Assembly: GCA_013821525.1 (NCBI GenBank)
Contig: JACDGR010000158.1
Span: forward strand, 1 to 7,542
Length of the DNA: 7,542 bases
Direction of reading: 5' to 3'
DNA from: Actinomycetota bacterium
Lineage (GTDB): Bacteria; Actinomycetota; Thermoleophilia; Gaiellales; Gaiellaceae
The position numbers and the translations under genes are program-made. This document shows positions 1 through 5,040 of the stretch, piece after piece. The notes beneath the pieces are model-generated. The model did no database searches. It was not told the DNA's origin and saw only the letters and a list, made by a program, of their open reading frames with translations. Position 1 is the first letter of the stretch. Each line of letters opens with the position of its first letter.

Positions 1-135
1 GATCAGCCTGCACCGCCTCGCCGGGGCCACCAACATCGCCGCCGCGCTGCGACATCACGCCCGCGACGCACTCCGACCACTCCAACTACTCAAGATCATC
101 TAACTTTGCCGACCCCCTGGGGGCGACCCGCTGAC
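1..135 (+). mobile_element. Right end of an insertion sequence (boundary approximate)
   Basis: This stretch holds the transposase 3' end and the roughly 30 bases between its stop codon and the first recognisable codons of the interrupted gene. A GC-rich near-palindrome (CCCCCTGGGGG, 113-123) lies there and may belong to the IS end. The terminal inverted repeat cannot be confirmed because the left end is outside the window, so the outer boundary is only bracketed between about 110 and 135. Confidence 0.4.
2..103 (+). CDS. 3' end of ISAs1-like transposase (5' part outside the window)
   Basis: The first 33 codons, read in frame 2 up to the TAA at 101-103, give a C-terminal tail containing RLAGATNIAAALRHHAR followed by a leucine-rich end (LQLLKII). 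This pattern of leucine-arginine, then N-I-A-A-A-x-R-H, then a closing LLK tail is how I remember ISAs1-family DDE transposases ending. The family call is from memory of that C-terminal pattern, since no catalytic residue lies in the window. The protein would cut and join the ends of its own insertion sequence. The gene runs in from the left edge, so its start, its DDE triad and whether it is intact cannot be seen. It is followed after about 30 bases by the tail of an unrelated gene, as expected for an IS that has landed inside a gene. Confidence 0.6.
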   Translation: MSLHRLAGATNIAAALRHHARDALRPLQLLKII

Positions 136-201
136 GAGATCACCGAGATGTGCGAGGGCACCAGCCAGATCCAACGTATGGTGATGGCGGCACCGGGTTG
201 A
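127..201 (+). pseudogene. C-terminal remnant of acyl-CoA dehydrogenase
   Basis: The frame ending at TGA 199-201 reads EITEMCEGTSQIQRMVMAA. The I-x-E-x-x-E-G-T-S-x-I-Q-R-M-V sequence is the C-terminal signature of FAD-dependent acyl-CoA dehydrogenases, which catalyse the first oxidation step of fatty-acid or branched-chain acyl-CoA breakdown. Only about 24 codons remain. The FAD-binding and catalytic parts are absent, and sequence upstream belongs to the insertion sequence. The simplest reading is that the IS interrupted, or was followed by deletion of, a chromosomal dehydrogenase gene. The family identification is strong despite the short length, because this motif is very conserved. The left boundary is uncertain. 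Confidence 0.72.
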
Positions 202-539
202 CCCTGCGCGGTTCCCGTCAAGTGAGCGGCTCAAGGTTGAAGCTGTCGGACCGCGCGAACCGCTGCAATGTTGAGTTGTCAAGTGACGCCGCTCCGCTCA
301 AGGCTGCTACGGCCTGGTCTCAGTTCTCGTCTCGTTCCCCGCGGGCACGGTCAACCGGCGCGACCCACGTCGACGATCCGGCGGCAGGTAGCGCCGCACG
401 AGGTCGTCGCCGCATGACCGGACTCGTCCCCTAAAGCGAGCGTAGGCCTACATCCGCGGGCCGCAACCGAGTTCCTCGGCATCTGCCGAACCCTATCTAG
501 GCGTCCGTAATCCGTTGAGACAACATTCATGGATGTTTC
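202..539. other. Gene-poor stretch, no supported gene
   Basis: I see no ORF with convincing codon bias, motif or ribosome-binding site here. The longest plus-strand ORF is low-complexity Arg/Ser/Ala and starts inside the dehydrogenase remnant. The only structure is an imperfect direct repeat: GTCAAGTGA followed by GCTCAAGGxTG at 217-239 and again at 278-306, the second copy having six extra bases inside. The stretch also forms the 3' flank of the minus-strand gene ending at 540. No clear hairpin with a T-run was found for a terminator. Confidence 0.5.
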
Positions 540-803
540 TTACATTTGCTTACCGGCAAATAGGCCGGTCAGCGTGCCAAATCCTCCGGTGAACATCCAA
601 GTGAGCGTTGCCAATGCGTCTTTCAAATTTTCGCTTGGTGCAGGATTGTCTATAGCAATCCAGACGCGTGCAACAATTAGCCCGACCGTTAGGGAAAAGA
701 TGCACAGAAAGACCATCTTAAAAGGGCTGTCAACTGTTACAGATATGTCCGGAGGTTGAGGCCGAGCGGCTTGCTGGCCCTCCTGGCTATGGCTTTCAGT
801 CAT
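540..803 (-). CDS. Small two-helix membrane protein, function unknown
   Basis: This 87-aa protein has a hydrophilic N-terminus of about 28 residues, a first hydrophobic segment at roughly 29-51 (MVFLCIFSLTVGLIVARVWI) and a second at about 64-83 that is rich in Gly and Thr (FTGGFGTLTGLFAG). It is predicted to sit in the cytoplasmic membrane as a hairpin. I chose the ATG at 803 because it overlaps the stop of the upstream ORF as ATGACTGA, a typical coupling arrangement. A GTG nine bases further upstream (812) is the alternative. Codons such as ATA, GTA, CTA and ACA are frequent, unlike the chromosomal genes on the right side of the window, so acquisition by transfer is likely. Small membrane partners of this shape are common in phage-like and defence loci, but nothing here shows that role. 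It is the last gene of a possible minus-strand operon. Confidence 0.62.
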   Translation of the reverse strand: MTESHSQEGQQAARPQPPDISVTVDSPFKMVFLCIFSLTVGLIVARVWIAIDNPAPSENLKDALATLTWMFTGGFGTLTGLFAGKQM

Positions 804-1101
804 CGTTCTCACTACGCCCTTGTTCTGGCTCTGGCATCGGTGATTCAGGCGAGGAGGAATGCTGCGAGTCTGTTACTGGTGGCCGCCACTGTCTTTTTGT
901 ATCGGAGCCCCCATGAGGCGTGTTATCGTCAATGTCGAAACTGTGCCACGCCTGGTCGGCATCACTCTTGTAAACGATCGACGACTTTTTGGGGCTCCGA
1001 AAGATTGCGCGCATCATTGATCGGTACTTCGCGCTAGCTAGTACTACGATCGCTGATATCGTCGCTGGAATGAGTGAAGATGCTGTCGACCAGAATGTCA
1101 T
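796..1101 (-). CDS. Hypothetical single-pass membrane protein with acidic disordered tail
   Basis: This 101-aa ORF has a hydrophobic segment at about residues 8-24 (SLIPATISAIVVLASA), a basic stretch after it (KYRSMMRAIFRSPKK), and a long hydrophilic Ser/Pro/Glu-rich tail. That gives a plausible anchored protein with the tail in the cytoplasm by the positive-inside rule. Its ATG at 1101 forms an ATGA overlap with the ORF upstream, and its TGA lies within an ATGACTGA overlap with the ORF downstream. I do not recognise a family. One doubt: the opposite strand over 975-1120 is also open and reads as reasonable protein, ending in SEDAVDQNVIDVQTP, with slightly better codons. The first half of this gene is therefore not certain. 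Confidence 0.45.
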   Translation of the reverse strand: MTFWSTASSLIPATISAIVVLASAKYRSMMRAIFRSPKKSSIVYKSDADQAWHSFDIDDNTPHGGSDTKRQWRPPVTDSQHSSSPESPMPEPEQGRSENDD

Positions 1102-1295
1102 CGATGTTCAGACTCCCTGACTTCGTGATGTTGGTCGTCTAGCGAATCGGCTGGAACTTGCACCGAATCTTCGTTGCATGACCCGGAACCGTTACATCCC
1201 AATGAAGAGATCGTCGCGAAGATGCTCGCTTGCGGGTATGGTGCGCCCCGATTCGGCGACTTCTTGATCACCAAGCGGTTTCCAACAGTGATCAC
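1098..1295 (-). CDS. Small hypothetical ORF (uncertain)
   Basis: This 65-aa frame starts at GTG 1295 and ends in an ATGA overlap with the next ORF. It sits 12 bases after the stop of the preceding minus-strand ORF. No motif, membrane segment or known family is visible; it has two cysteines in a CNGSGSC context. Support comes only from position in a tightly packed series. The opposite strand over 1174-1310 is also open (a TTG-start frame including HPNEEIVAKMLACGYG) and has similar codon quality, so the coding strand is not settled. Confidence 0.25.
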   Translation of the reverse strand: MITVGNRLVIKKSPNRGAPYPQASIFATISSLGCNGSGSCNEDSVQVPADSLDDQHHEVRESEHR

Positions 1296-1307
1296 AGTTA
1301 TCTATGT

Positions 1308-1595
1308 TCAACGGCGTACAGCCACCGCGTTGCGCAACGTCAGAAGTCCAACCCGGCCGTCCGCGATCCCCCCGCGCCGGATGACCTCGCATGATCCCGG
1401 TAGCAACCACGCTGCCACGAACTCGGGACCGTCCTTGGGACCCATCTGGGACCACACGTCGAGCCTGTCTCTGCACGGGACGTCGCGCGACGCCTTCAAA
1501 TCACGACATGCATCGTGCCTGACGTGCGGAAACGCATACCCCGACGTCCTGGGGGTCAAGTGCGTTGGGTATCGTATCGTACGTCTTCCAGTCAA
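1308..1595 (-). CDS. Hypothetical protein or C-terminal remnant
   Basis: This 95-aa frame starts at TTG 1595 and overlaps the stop of the 383-aa gene by four bases (TTGA). Its second half, from about residue 43 (RLDVWSQMGPKDGPEFVAAW onward to a VAVRR end), has strong GC-ending codons such as CTC, GAC, GTG, AAG and CGC. It reads like real actinobacterial coding sequence. The first 30 or so residues look poorer. Two readings are possible: a short gene coupled to the upstream one, or the 3' end of a longer high-GC gene whose 5' part was lost when the lower-GC 383-aa gene arrived. I do not recognise the family. Confidence 0.4.
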   Translation of the reverse strand: MTGRRTIRYPTHLTPRTSGYAFPHVRHDACRDLKASRDVPCRDRLDVWSQMGPKDGPEFVAAWLLPGSCEVIRRGGIADGRVGLLTLRNAVAVRR

Positions 1596-2743
1596 GCTTT
1601 CGAGTTATCGTTCTTCGCGACGACATTGGCTGCCCGTATCCCATATCCGGAGATATCGATCTTGAGTCCGTCTGGAATCGAAACGGCAGTCATGGTAGCT
1701 CCCATGGACAGGTCGACCGATCCATCTGCGCGAAGCTTTGGCGTGATAGATGTTTCCGACCATTCCAGATCGATCGCTCCCATCTCGATCGCCGGGGGAT
1801 GGGCAGGATCGGTAGCTTCAATCTGTCCTCGGGCGAACTGGATAGCTGGAACTAGGCCCCGCGGCTCATCGTAGTCTTCGACAAGCAAGCGAGACGACAT
1901 TTCAGAAGCAAGCCCAGATGACTCGATAAGCGCGCGTCGCACGAGTTGCATGGAGTCTTCCAGAGCCGACTCCATTAGACCGCGGACATCGTCCACCGAC
2001 ATGTATCCGTGCTCAAACCCATTGCTGGCGGCATTCATTGCATCCATTGCAGGTTGGTTGCCACCGAAGACGTCGTCCAAGAGAAAGCGACTACGCAAAA
2101 CATGTGGGTTAGTGTTGTGAAGACGCGCCAAATTGTTGGGCGTAATTCCTCGCACTGCAGCGCGGCTTTCAATTAAGAATCGACTTAGGGTCTCGGCTGC
2201 GACGAATAGGAACTCTCCGGCCATTAGACGTTGCTCTGGGATCCAATGGCCAAGTGCACGACGATATGACTCGACCGCCCGAAGGAGGAGAGCCGACTGA
2301 GGATGTTGCCCAATAGCGCATATAAGCGCGAAGGTGGCTTCCAGATCGAATCGCCTGCCGCCCGGCGGGAACCATCGAGTTGCAACTGGCGTTTGATAAA
2401 AGATGGCAGGTTGCGGACTTGATATGTCTAGGCCATAGCTGGCAAGCGCAAGAGGGTCCGCAACTGCAGCATTGCCCGCCAGCGCAAGTATTGGATACAC
2501 TCCTGCGATTGCGTTGCTAAGTCGCCGTTCTGCATCTTCCAAAGACTCGCACATGCCTCGAATTTCCCCGTGAATGGTGATGGGATACAGGCGATTGTCT
2601 TCACCTCCAGTATATTCACTCACGAATATTGCCGATGCATCCGGCCAAGTGACTTCAATATGTTGATCGAAATCAAAGTGAGAGGCGCTATAGGCGCGAA
2701 CCCGCATCGCGTAGCTTCCCTCGGCTCCATGGGGAGATGTCAT
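1592..2743 (-). CDS. Hypothetical protein with HEPN-like helical core
   Basis: This 383-aa protein is clearly coding by length, composition and absence of stops. The N-terminal part (about 14-115) alternates beta-like and helical stretches. The central part (about 150-275) is helical and contains AVESYRRALGHWIPEQ at 156-171, then a hydrophobic FLFVAAETLSRF helix, and SNGFEHGYMSVDDVR at 240-254. The pattern of a helix ending 'AxExL' followed by a helix with 'xGFEHG' is one I recall from uncharacterised actinobacterial proteins and resembles HEPN/Apea-like folds, which include RNases and toxin or defence components. A canonical R-x4-6-H catalytic pair is not obvious, so RNase activity is not claimed. 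The C-terminus (about 320-375) looks like a beta domain. Starts: ATG 2743 has GGAGG only 2 bases upstream. ATG 2707 has GAGGGA about 9 bases upstream and is a good alternative, giving 371 aa. It may lead an operon with the ORFs down to 540. Confidence 0.8.
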   Translation of the reverse strand: MTSPHGAEGSYAMRVRAYSASHFDFDQHIEVTWPDASAIFVSEYTGGEDNRLYPITIHGEIRGMCESLEDAERRLSNAIAGVYPILALAGNAAVADPLALASYGLDISSPQPAIFYQTPVATRWFPPGGRRFDLEATFALICAIGQHPQSALLLRAVESYRRALGHWIPEQRLMAGEFLFVAAETLSRFLIESRAAVRGITPNNLARLHNTNPHVLRSRFLLDDVFGGNQPAMDAMNAASNGFEHGYMSVDDVRGLMESALEDSMQLVRRALIESSGLASEMSSRLLVEDYDEPRGLVPAIQFARGQIEATDPAHPPAIEMGAIDLEWSETSITPKLRADGSVDLSMGATMTAVSIPDGLKIDISGYGIRAANVVAKNDNSKA

Positions 2744-2942
2744 AACCTCCAACTGTAGCTAAGCAATTTAACCCTGAAGGGTCGGGCCGGAGCGCCGGAG
2801 GTCGACTTCTCGGCAACGGCTTGATCCAGTTGTCAACGATCGACGGCACACAGCCCGGTGTACTGCAACGCAGCCCTGACCGGACCGCGGAACCGCGTGG
2901 TGCAGGTTTGGCATAGCACGGTGCGTTCAGCTTAGGGCCGCG

Positions 2943-2967
2943 TGACAGCGGAAGGTGACAGCAACGA
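2943..2967 (+). repeat. TGACAGC double-box repeat, copy 1
   Basis: This 25-base element has two TGACAGC boxes separated by six bases (GGAAGG), then AACGA. The same arrangement recurs at 3852-3876 and 4006-4030, always in the same orientation. The period of the boxes is 13 bases. The flanking sequence is not conserved between copies. This copy is in the gene-free region about 240 bases before the 218-aa gene. Confidence 0.85.
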
Positions 2968-2979
2968 TTCCACCACACT

Positions 2980-3140
2980 CGACGTCACGACCGACACGTT
3001 TGACGGAGTCTCCGCTGGTCCACGACGTCGAGCGACGGACATAGACAGTACGGACGGGATTTTGGTTCTGATGGTCACCAGCTGCGTTGACAGCCGATGC
3101 GACGGCAGCCGACGTCGACCGACGAGCACAGACGTGACGG
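2980..3140 (+). repeat. Degenerate CGACGTC-centred repeats
   Basis: CGACGTC occurs at 2980, 3023 and 3110. The last two copies extend into an imperfect match of about 31 bases (CGACGTCGA, then CGACG, then CA-AGAC, ending ACGG), with roughly three quarters of positions identical. The first copy shares CGACGTC, GACCGACA and TTTGACGG-like ends. These may be old tandem duplications or arrays of binding sites, with GACGTC itself a palindrome. Confidence 0.4.
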
Positions 3141-3198
3141 TTCGCCAGCGGCGACGAGGCGGCCAGGGCGGCGTGTAGAGCCTGCTGTTGCCGTCAGC

Positions 3199-3204
3199 GA
3201 TAAT
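3199..3204 (+). promoter_or_regulatory. Candidate -10 box of a leaderless promoter
   Basis: GATAAT ends six bases before the ATG at 3211, so transcription would begin at or next to the A of the start codon. There is no Shine-Dalgarno sequence before this ATG, which fits leaderless initiation, common in actinobacteria. The -35 region (TAGAGC, 17 bases upstream) is not recognisable. Confidence 0.45.
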
Positions 3205-3210
3205 CAGTGG

Positions 3211-3867
3211 ATGGGCGATGAAACAGGGTATGCGTTGTCAGGGCGCGATGTGGATGACGGGGCCTCCCCGTTGTCGGATGAGGCGGCCTTGGCCGATGAC
3301 GCTGCTCGCGTTGCTCGGGCCGCAACCGAGCTCGGAGTCGACGTGCCTGAGGGCTTCTTCCTAGCCGGAGTTGACGAGAATGGTCAACATACCGCTTTCA
3401 CGCCCGGCACCGCGAACGACTTGCGGGTCAGCGCGGCAATCTTGAAACGACTCGACGGCCAATCTATCGCCGAGTGTCTATCCCTGCCGGAGGAATCGGG
3501 GTCAAAGCCGAAGCGGATGCCACCTGACGATTTGAACGACGCCGAAGAATGGCAGAACTGGATGGCTGAACACACTCACCACCCGGAGTGGCTTCGTCTC
3601 TACAATGGTGCGGAGGACTGGATCACCATCCTCGGCAGCGGGGTTGGAATTGCCTCCATTGCGCAGGCCGCGAAGTCTGTTATGAACCTGCGTACTCGGC
3701 GTAACTTCGCTAAGTGGTTGGTGCAGGAGGCGCACAAGCGGGGCGTGCACGTGGACCCAGTTGCTGTAATCAGGGCGTTCGATGGAGGAGCACCAGAACC
3801 AGGGGAAACGAGCGCGGGTGCCGGTACACAAGCTGATGATTCGGAGCCGGGCGAGAGCGGAAGTTGA
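3211..3867 (+). CDS. Orphan 218-aa protein of unknown function
   Basis: The protein has an acidic N-terminus (1-45), a segment VPEGFFLAGVDENGQHTAFTP at about 45-65 that suggests small beta strands, a helical DLRVSAAILKRLDGQSIAECL part at 70-90, and a Trp-rich acidic stretch EEWQNWMAEHTHHPEWLRL at 112-130. A hydrophobic Gly-rich segment WITILGSGVGIASIAQAA follows at 137-154, then a basic helical part RTRRNFAKWLVQEAHKRG at 161-178 and a low-complexity acidic tail. The hydrophobic segment could be a membrane helix or a buried helix. I do not recognise the family. I chose ATG 3211 because a -10-like GATAAT precedes it at leaderless spacing. The frame is open upstream to 3097 and beyond, but that part is Arg-rich and poor. 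The stop codon lies inside repeat copy 2, and copy 1 lies upstream, so the gene is bracketed by direct repeats. Confidence 0.7.
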   Translation: MGDETGYALSGRDVDDGASPLSDEAALADDAARVARAATELGVDVPEGFFLAGVDENGQHTAFTPGTANDLRVSAAILKRLDGQSIAECLSLPEESGSKPKRMPPDDLNDAEEWQNWMAEHTHHPEWLRLYNGAEDWITILGSGVGIASIAQAAKSVMNLRTRRNFAKWLVQEAHKRGVHVDPVAVIRAFDGGAPEPGETSAGAGTQADDSEPGESGS

Positions 3868-3876
3868 CAGCAACGA
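3852..3876 (+). repeat. TGACAGC double-box repeat, copy 2
   Basis: The copy reads CGAGAGC, then GGAAGT, then TGACAGC-AACGA. The first box is diverged at two positions; the rest matches copy 1 except one spacer base. The TGA at 3865-3867 in the second box is the stop codon of the 218-aa gene. Confidence 0.8.
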
Positions 3877-4005
3877 GCAGCGGCGCCTTTCGGTCGGTCG
3901 CGGCTCACGAGTGGTCTCGTCAGCGGATCTTCACCTGAACTGTTGCTCAGTTTCAGCTAATCAGTGTGGCACCCGATCCCCTCCAACGCTGCCCAGTCGT
4001 GATCT
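3877..4005. other. Spacer between repeat copies 2 and 3
   Basis: This stretch has no supported plus-strand gene. It contains a small hairpin ACGAG-TGGT-CTCGT (3907-3920), about 40 bases after the stop of the 218-aa gene. It lacks a T-run, so it is at best a weak termination or processing structure. The minus strand from 3961 is the tail of the debris ORF listed below. Confidence 0.35.
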
Positions 4006-4203
4006 TGACAGCGGAGTCTGACAGCAACGACCCCCGCGAGAGGCCGACATCCAGCGACGATGGACGCGGTCAACCAGCTGCTCACGGACCGTCTCGTACA
4101 CCGGGGCACCGATTTGTGAGCGAAGGGTCGCCCCGGCTTGCCGAAGCATGTTCACCACAGCCGGTACTTCCAAGGTCATCTCCCCACGCTTACCCACCGG
4201 CAA
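3961..4203 (-). pseudogene. Fragment of an unrecognised coding region
   Basis: The minus-strand frame from about 4240 down to 4035 has strong actinobacterial codon choice. It reads MTLEVPAVVNMLRQAGATLR, then a segment SQIGAPVYETVREQLVDRV, a clearly protein-like helical sequence. Before it the frame is open to a TAG near 4248 without a good start; the TTG at 4203 is only nominal. After it the frame crosses repeat copy 3 and turns into Arg/Cys/Ser noise before a TGA at 3961-3963. I read it as an internal piece of a larger gene cut at both ends, the downstream cut being at or near the repeat. The family is not recognised. Confidence 0.4.
4006..4030 (+). repeat. TGACAGC double-box repeat, copy 3
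   Basis: The copy reads TGACAGC, then GGAGTC, then TGACAGC-AACGA. Both boxes and the AACGA end are identical to copy 1; three of six spacer bases differ. It lies 154 bases after copy 2, at the point where the debris coding region on the other strand loses its coding character. Confidence 0.85.
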
Positions 4204-4313
4204 TACCCGGCTACGACCCGAAGAGTCGCGTAAACGCCGGGACTGTTCCAGCTACTCAAGGGCAGTGTTCGGCTCCACAGGACATCGCTCCAGACCATCC
4301 ACTCGGAATCTCT

Positions 4314-4345
4314 AGGTCGCAGGTTCGAGTCCTGCCGGGGGCACC
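4314..4345 (+). tRNA. 3' fragment of a tRNA gene (tRNA-Arg-like), att-site scar
   Basis: The fragment contains a perfect T-arm, GCAGG (4319-4323), loop TTCGAGT (4324-4330), CCTGC (4331-4335). The 3' acceptor strand CGGGGGC (4336-4342), the discriminator A and CC follow. The preceding AGGTC matches a variable loop. The bases before that do not form an anticodon stem, D-arm or a matching GCCCCCG 5' acceptor strand, so only the 3' part of a tRNA is present. The T-arm and acceptor sequence match what I remember of actinobacterial tRNA-Arg ending in CCTGCCGGGGGCACC. Such 3' tRNA pieces are left at one end of integrated phages, plasmids or ICEs. An integrase stump starts a few bases downstream. Confidence 0.75.
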
Positions 4346-4357
4346 CAGCTCGTAGTC

Positions 4358-4615
4358 ATGATCAGGCTCGCCTGCCGCAGCGGCTGGCGCTATATGTGGA
4401 GTGAACTGCGGCTAAACCGCCTGCGTGTCGCCATTCGGTGTCGGCCTCGGGGCGAGATCGCAAATCTGCCCAACGGCTCGTTGCGGGTGCGGGTATACGC
4501 GGGCATCGACCTCATCTCCCACAAGCGCCACTACGTCATCCAATACTCGGCGGGCGACTGGATCCCATCAACAGCTCAAACACCCGTCGCGGCCGTGATC
4601 CAGGTCAGGAGCTGA
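4358..4615 (+). pseudogene. N-terminal stump of phage/ICE-type tyrosine integrase
   Basis: In this 85-codon frame, residues 31-61 (RGEIANLPNGSLRVRVYAGI, then DLISHKRHYVI) match the arm-type DNA-binding N-terminus of actinobacterial tyrosine recombinases. That N-terminus typically reads GSIRxLPSGSLRVRVYAGxDPxxxxRHYL. The match ends near codon 63; an unrelated tail and a TGA follow. The core-binding domain and the catalytic R...H-x-R...Y residues are missing, so recombinase activity is lost. Starts could be ATG 4358 or ATG 4394. Its position directly after a tRNA 3' fragment is the usual place of int beside its attachment site. Confidence 0.72.
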
Positions 4616-4641
4616 CGGGCTCCACTGGTTCATCCCGAACG

Positions 4642-5037
4642 TCAGTTGACGTCGCGGGCATGCACGGTCAGCCTGTGCGCCTCGATGTCCGGCTCGTCGA
4701 TCCCGAAAGCGATGATCCGGCGGGGGCGAAGCCGGATCATCGGGGCATCCGCGTCTGCGATCGCCTCCGCGACGCCGCGGATCTCCAAGCATCGCACGCG
4801 CCACGGCTCGACGGAGACCAGATCGTCGACGACGAACGCCGCACGCCCACTGCGCGCAATGTTGCGGAACTTCTGGCTCTTCACCAGGTTGAACCCGCTC
4901 ATGTCGATCGTGGCCAGTGTCGGGTTGTAGGAGAACCCCATCGGGCTGACCTGCAGAACCCCGTCGTCCTGAGCGGTGGCCAATCGGCCCAGACGCTGGC
5001 TGGCCAGATACGCGATCTCGGACTCCGTGAACACCAT
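4642..5037 (-). CDS. PPOX-class F420-dependent oxidoreductase
   Basis: This 131-aa protein has the full length usual for the small split-barrel PPOX/FDOR family. It opens with YLASQRLGRLATAQDDG (10-26), followed by VSPMGFSYNP (30-39) and IDMSGFNLVKSQKFRNIARS (44-63) with the K-x-x-N-x-x-x-x-G core. RAAFVVDDL then leads into the Trp-Arg-x-R-x-L-E-I-R-G strand (79-88), and IRLRPRRIIAFGID closes the barrel (101-114). These match enzymes that use deazaflavin F420 as a hydride carrier in actinobacteria; the physiological substrate is not predictable. I chose ATG 5037 because the conserved domain begins immediately after it. No Shine-Dalgarno is present, and a TANNNT box lies at leaderless distance. 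It is an intact gene lying between two gene remnants that read on the opposite strand. Confidence 0.85.
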   Translation of the reverse strand: MVFTESEIAYLASQRLGRLATAQDDGVLQVSPMGFSYNPTLATIDMSGFNLVKSQKFRNIARSGRAAFVVDDLVSVEPWRVRCLEIRGVAEAIADADAPMIRLRPRRIIAFGIDEPDIEAHRLTVHARDVN

Positions 5038-5040
5038 GGA

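Larger units (their letters stand above)
2744..3210. other. Divergent gene-free region with repeats
   Basis: This 467-base stretch separates the divergent 383-aa and 218-aa genes. ORFs read here are Arg/Ser/Pro-rich with no plausible start. It holds a short inverted repeat ACCCT-GA-AGGGT (2771-2782), close upstream of the minus-strand gene, which could be an operator. It also contains the first TGACAGC double box (2943) and a set of degenerate CGACGTC-containing repeats (2980-3140). It probably carries the promoters of both flanking genes. The plus-strand promoter candidate is listed separately; no convincing -10/-35 pair was found for the minus-strand gene. Confidence 0.5.

Noticed and set aside
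150..434. 94-codon plus-strand ORF
   Set aside because: It starts inside the acyl-CoA dehydrogenase remnant in another frame, with poor codons and no motif.
975..1120. Plus-strand open frame ending SEDAVDQNVIDVQTP
   Set aside because: Codon use is acceptable, but there is no start codon other than TTG and it is under 50 codons. The minus-strand frame has coupled overlaps on both sides.
1174..1665. Plus-strand ORF with TTG start and a protein-like beginning (HPNEEIVAKMLACGYG)
   Set aside because: The first 45 codons are plausible, but the rest is antisense to minus-strand coding sequence and runs into the 383-aa gene. There is no ATG/GTG start or ribosome-binding site. Kept only as a caveat to the small minus-strand ORFs.
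3088..3115. Possible fourth TGACAGC double box (TTGACAGC followed by GACGGCAGCC)
   Set aside because: The second box differs and the spacing is shifted by a base; AACGA is absent. Too weak to count.
4291..4345. A complete tRNA gene
   Set aside because: Only the variable loop, T-arm and 3' acceptor strand fold. No matching anticodon stem, D-arm or 5' acceptor strand lies upstream.
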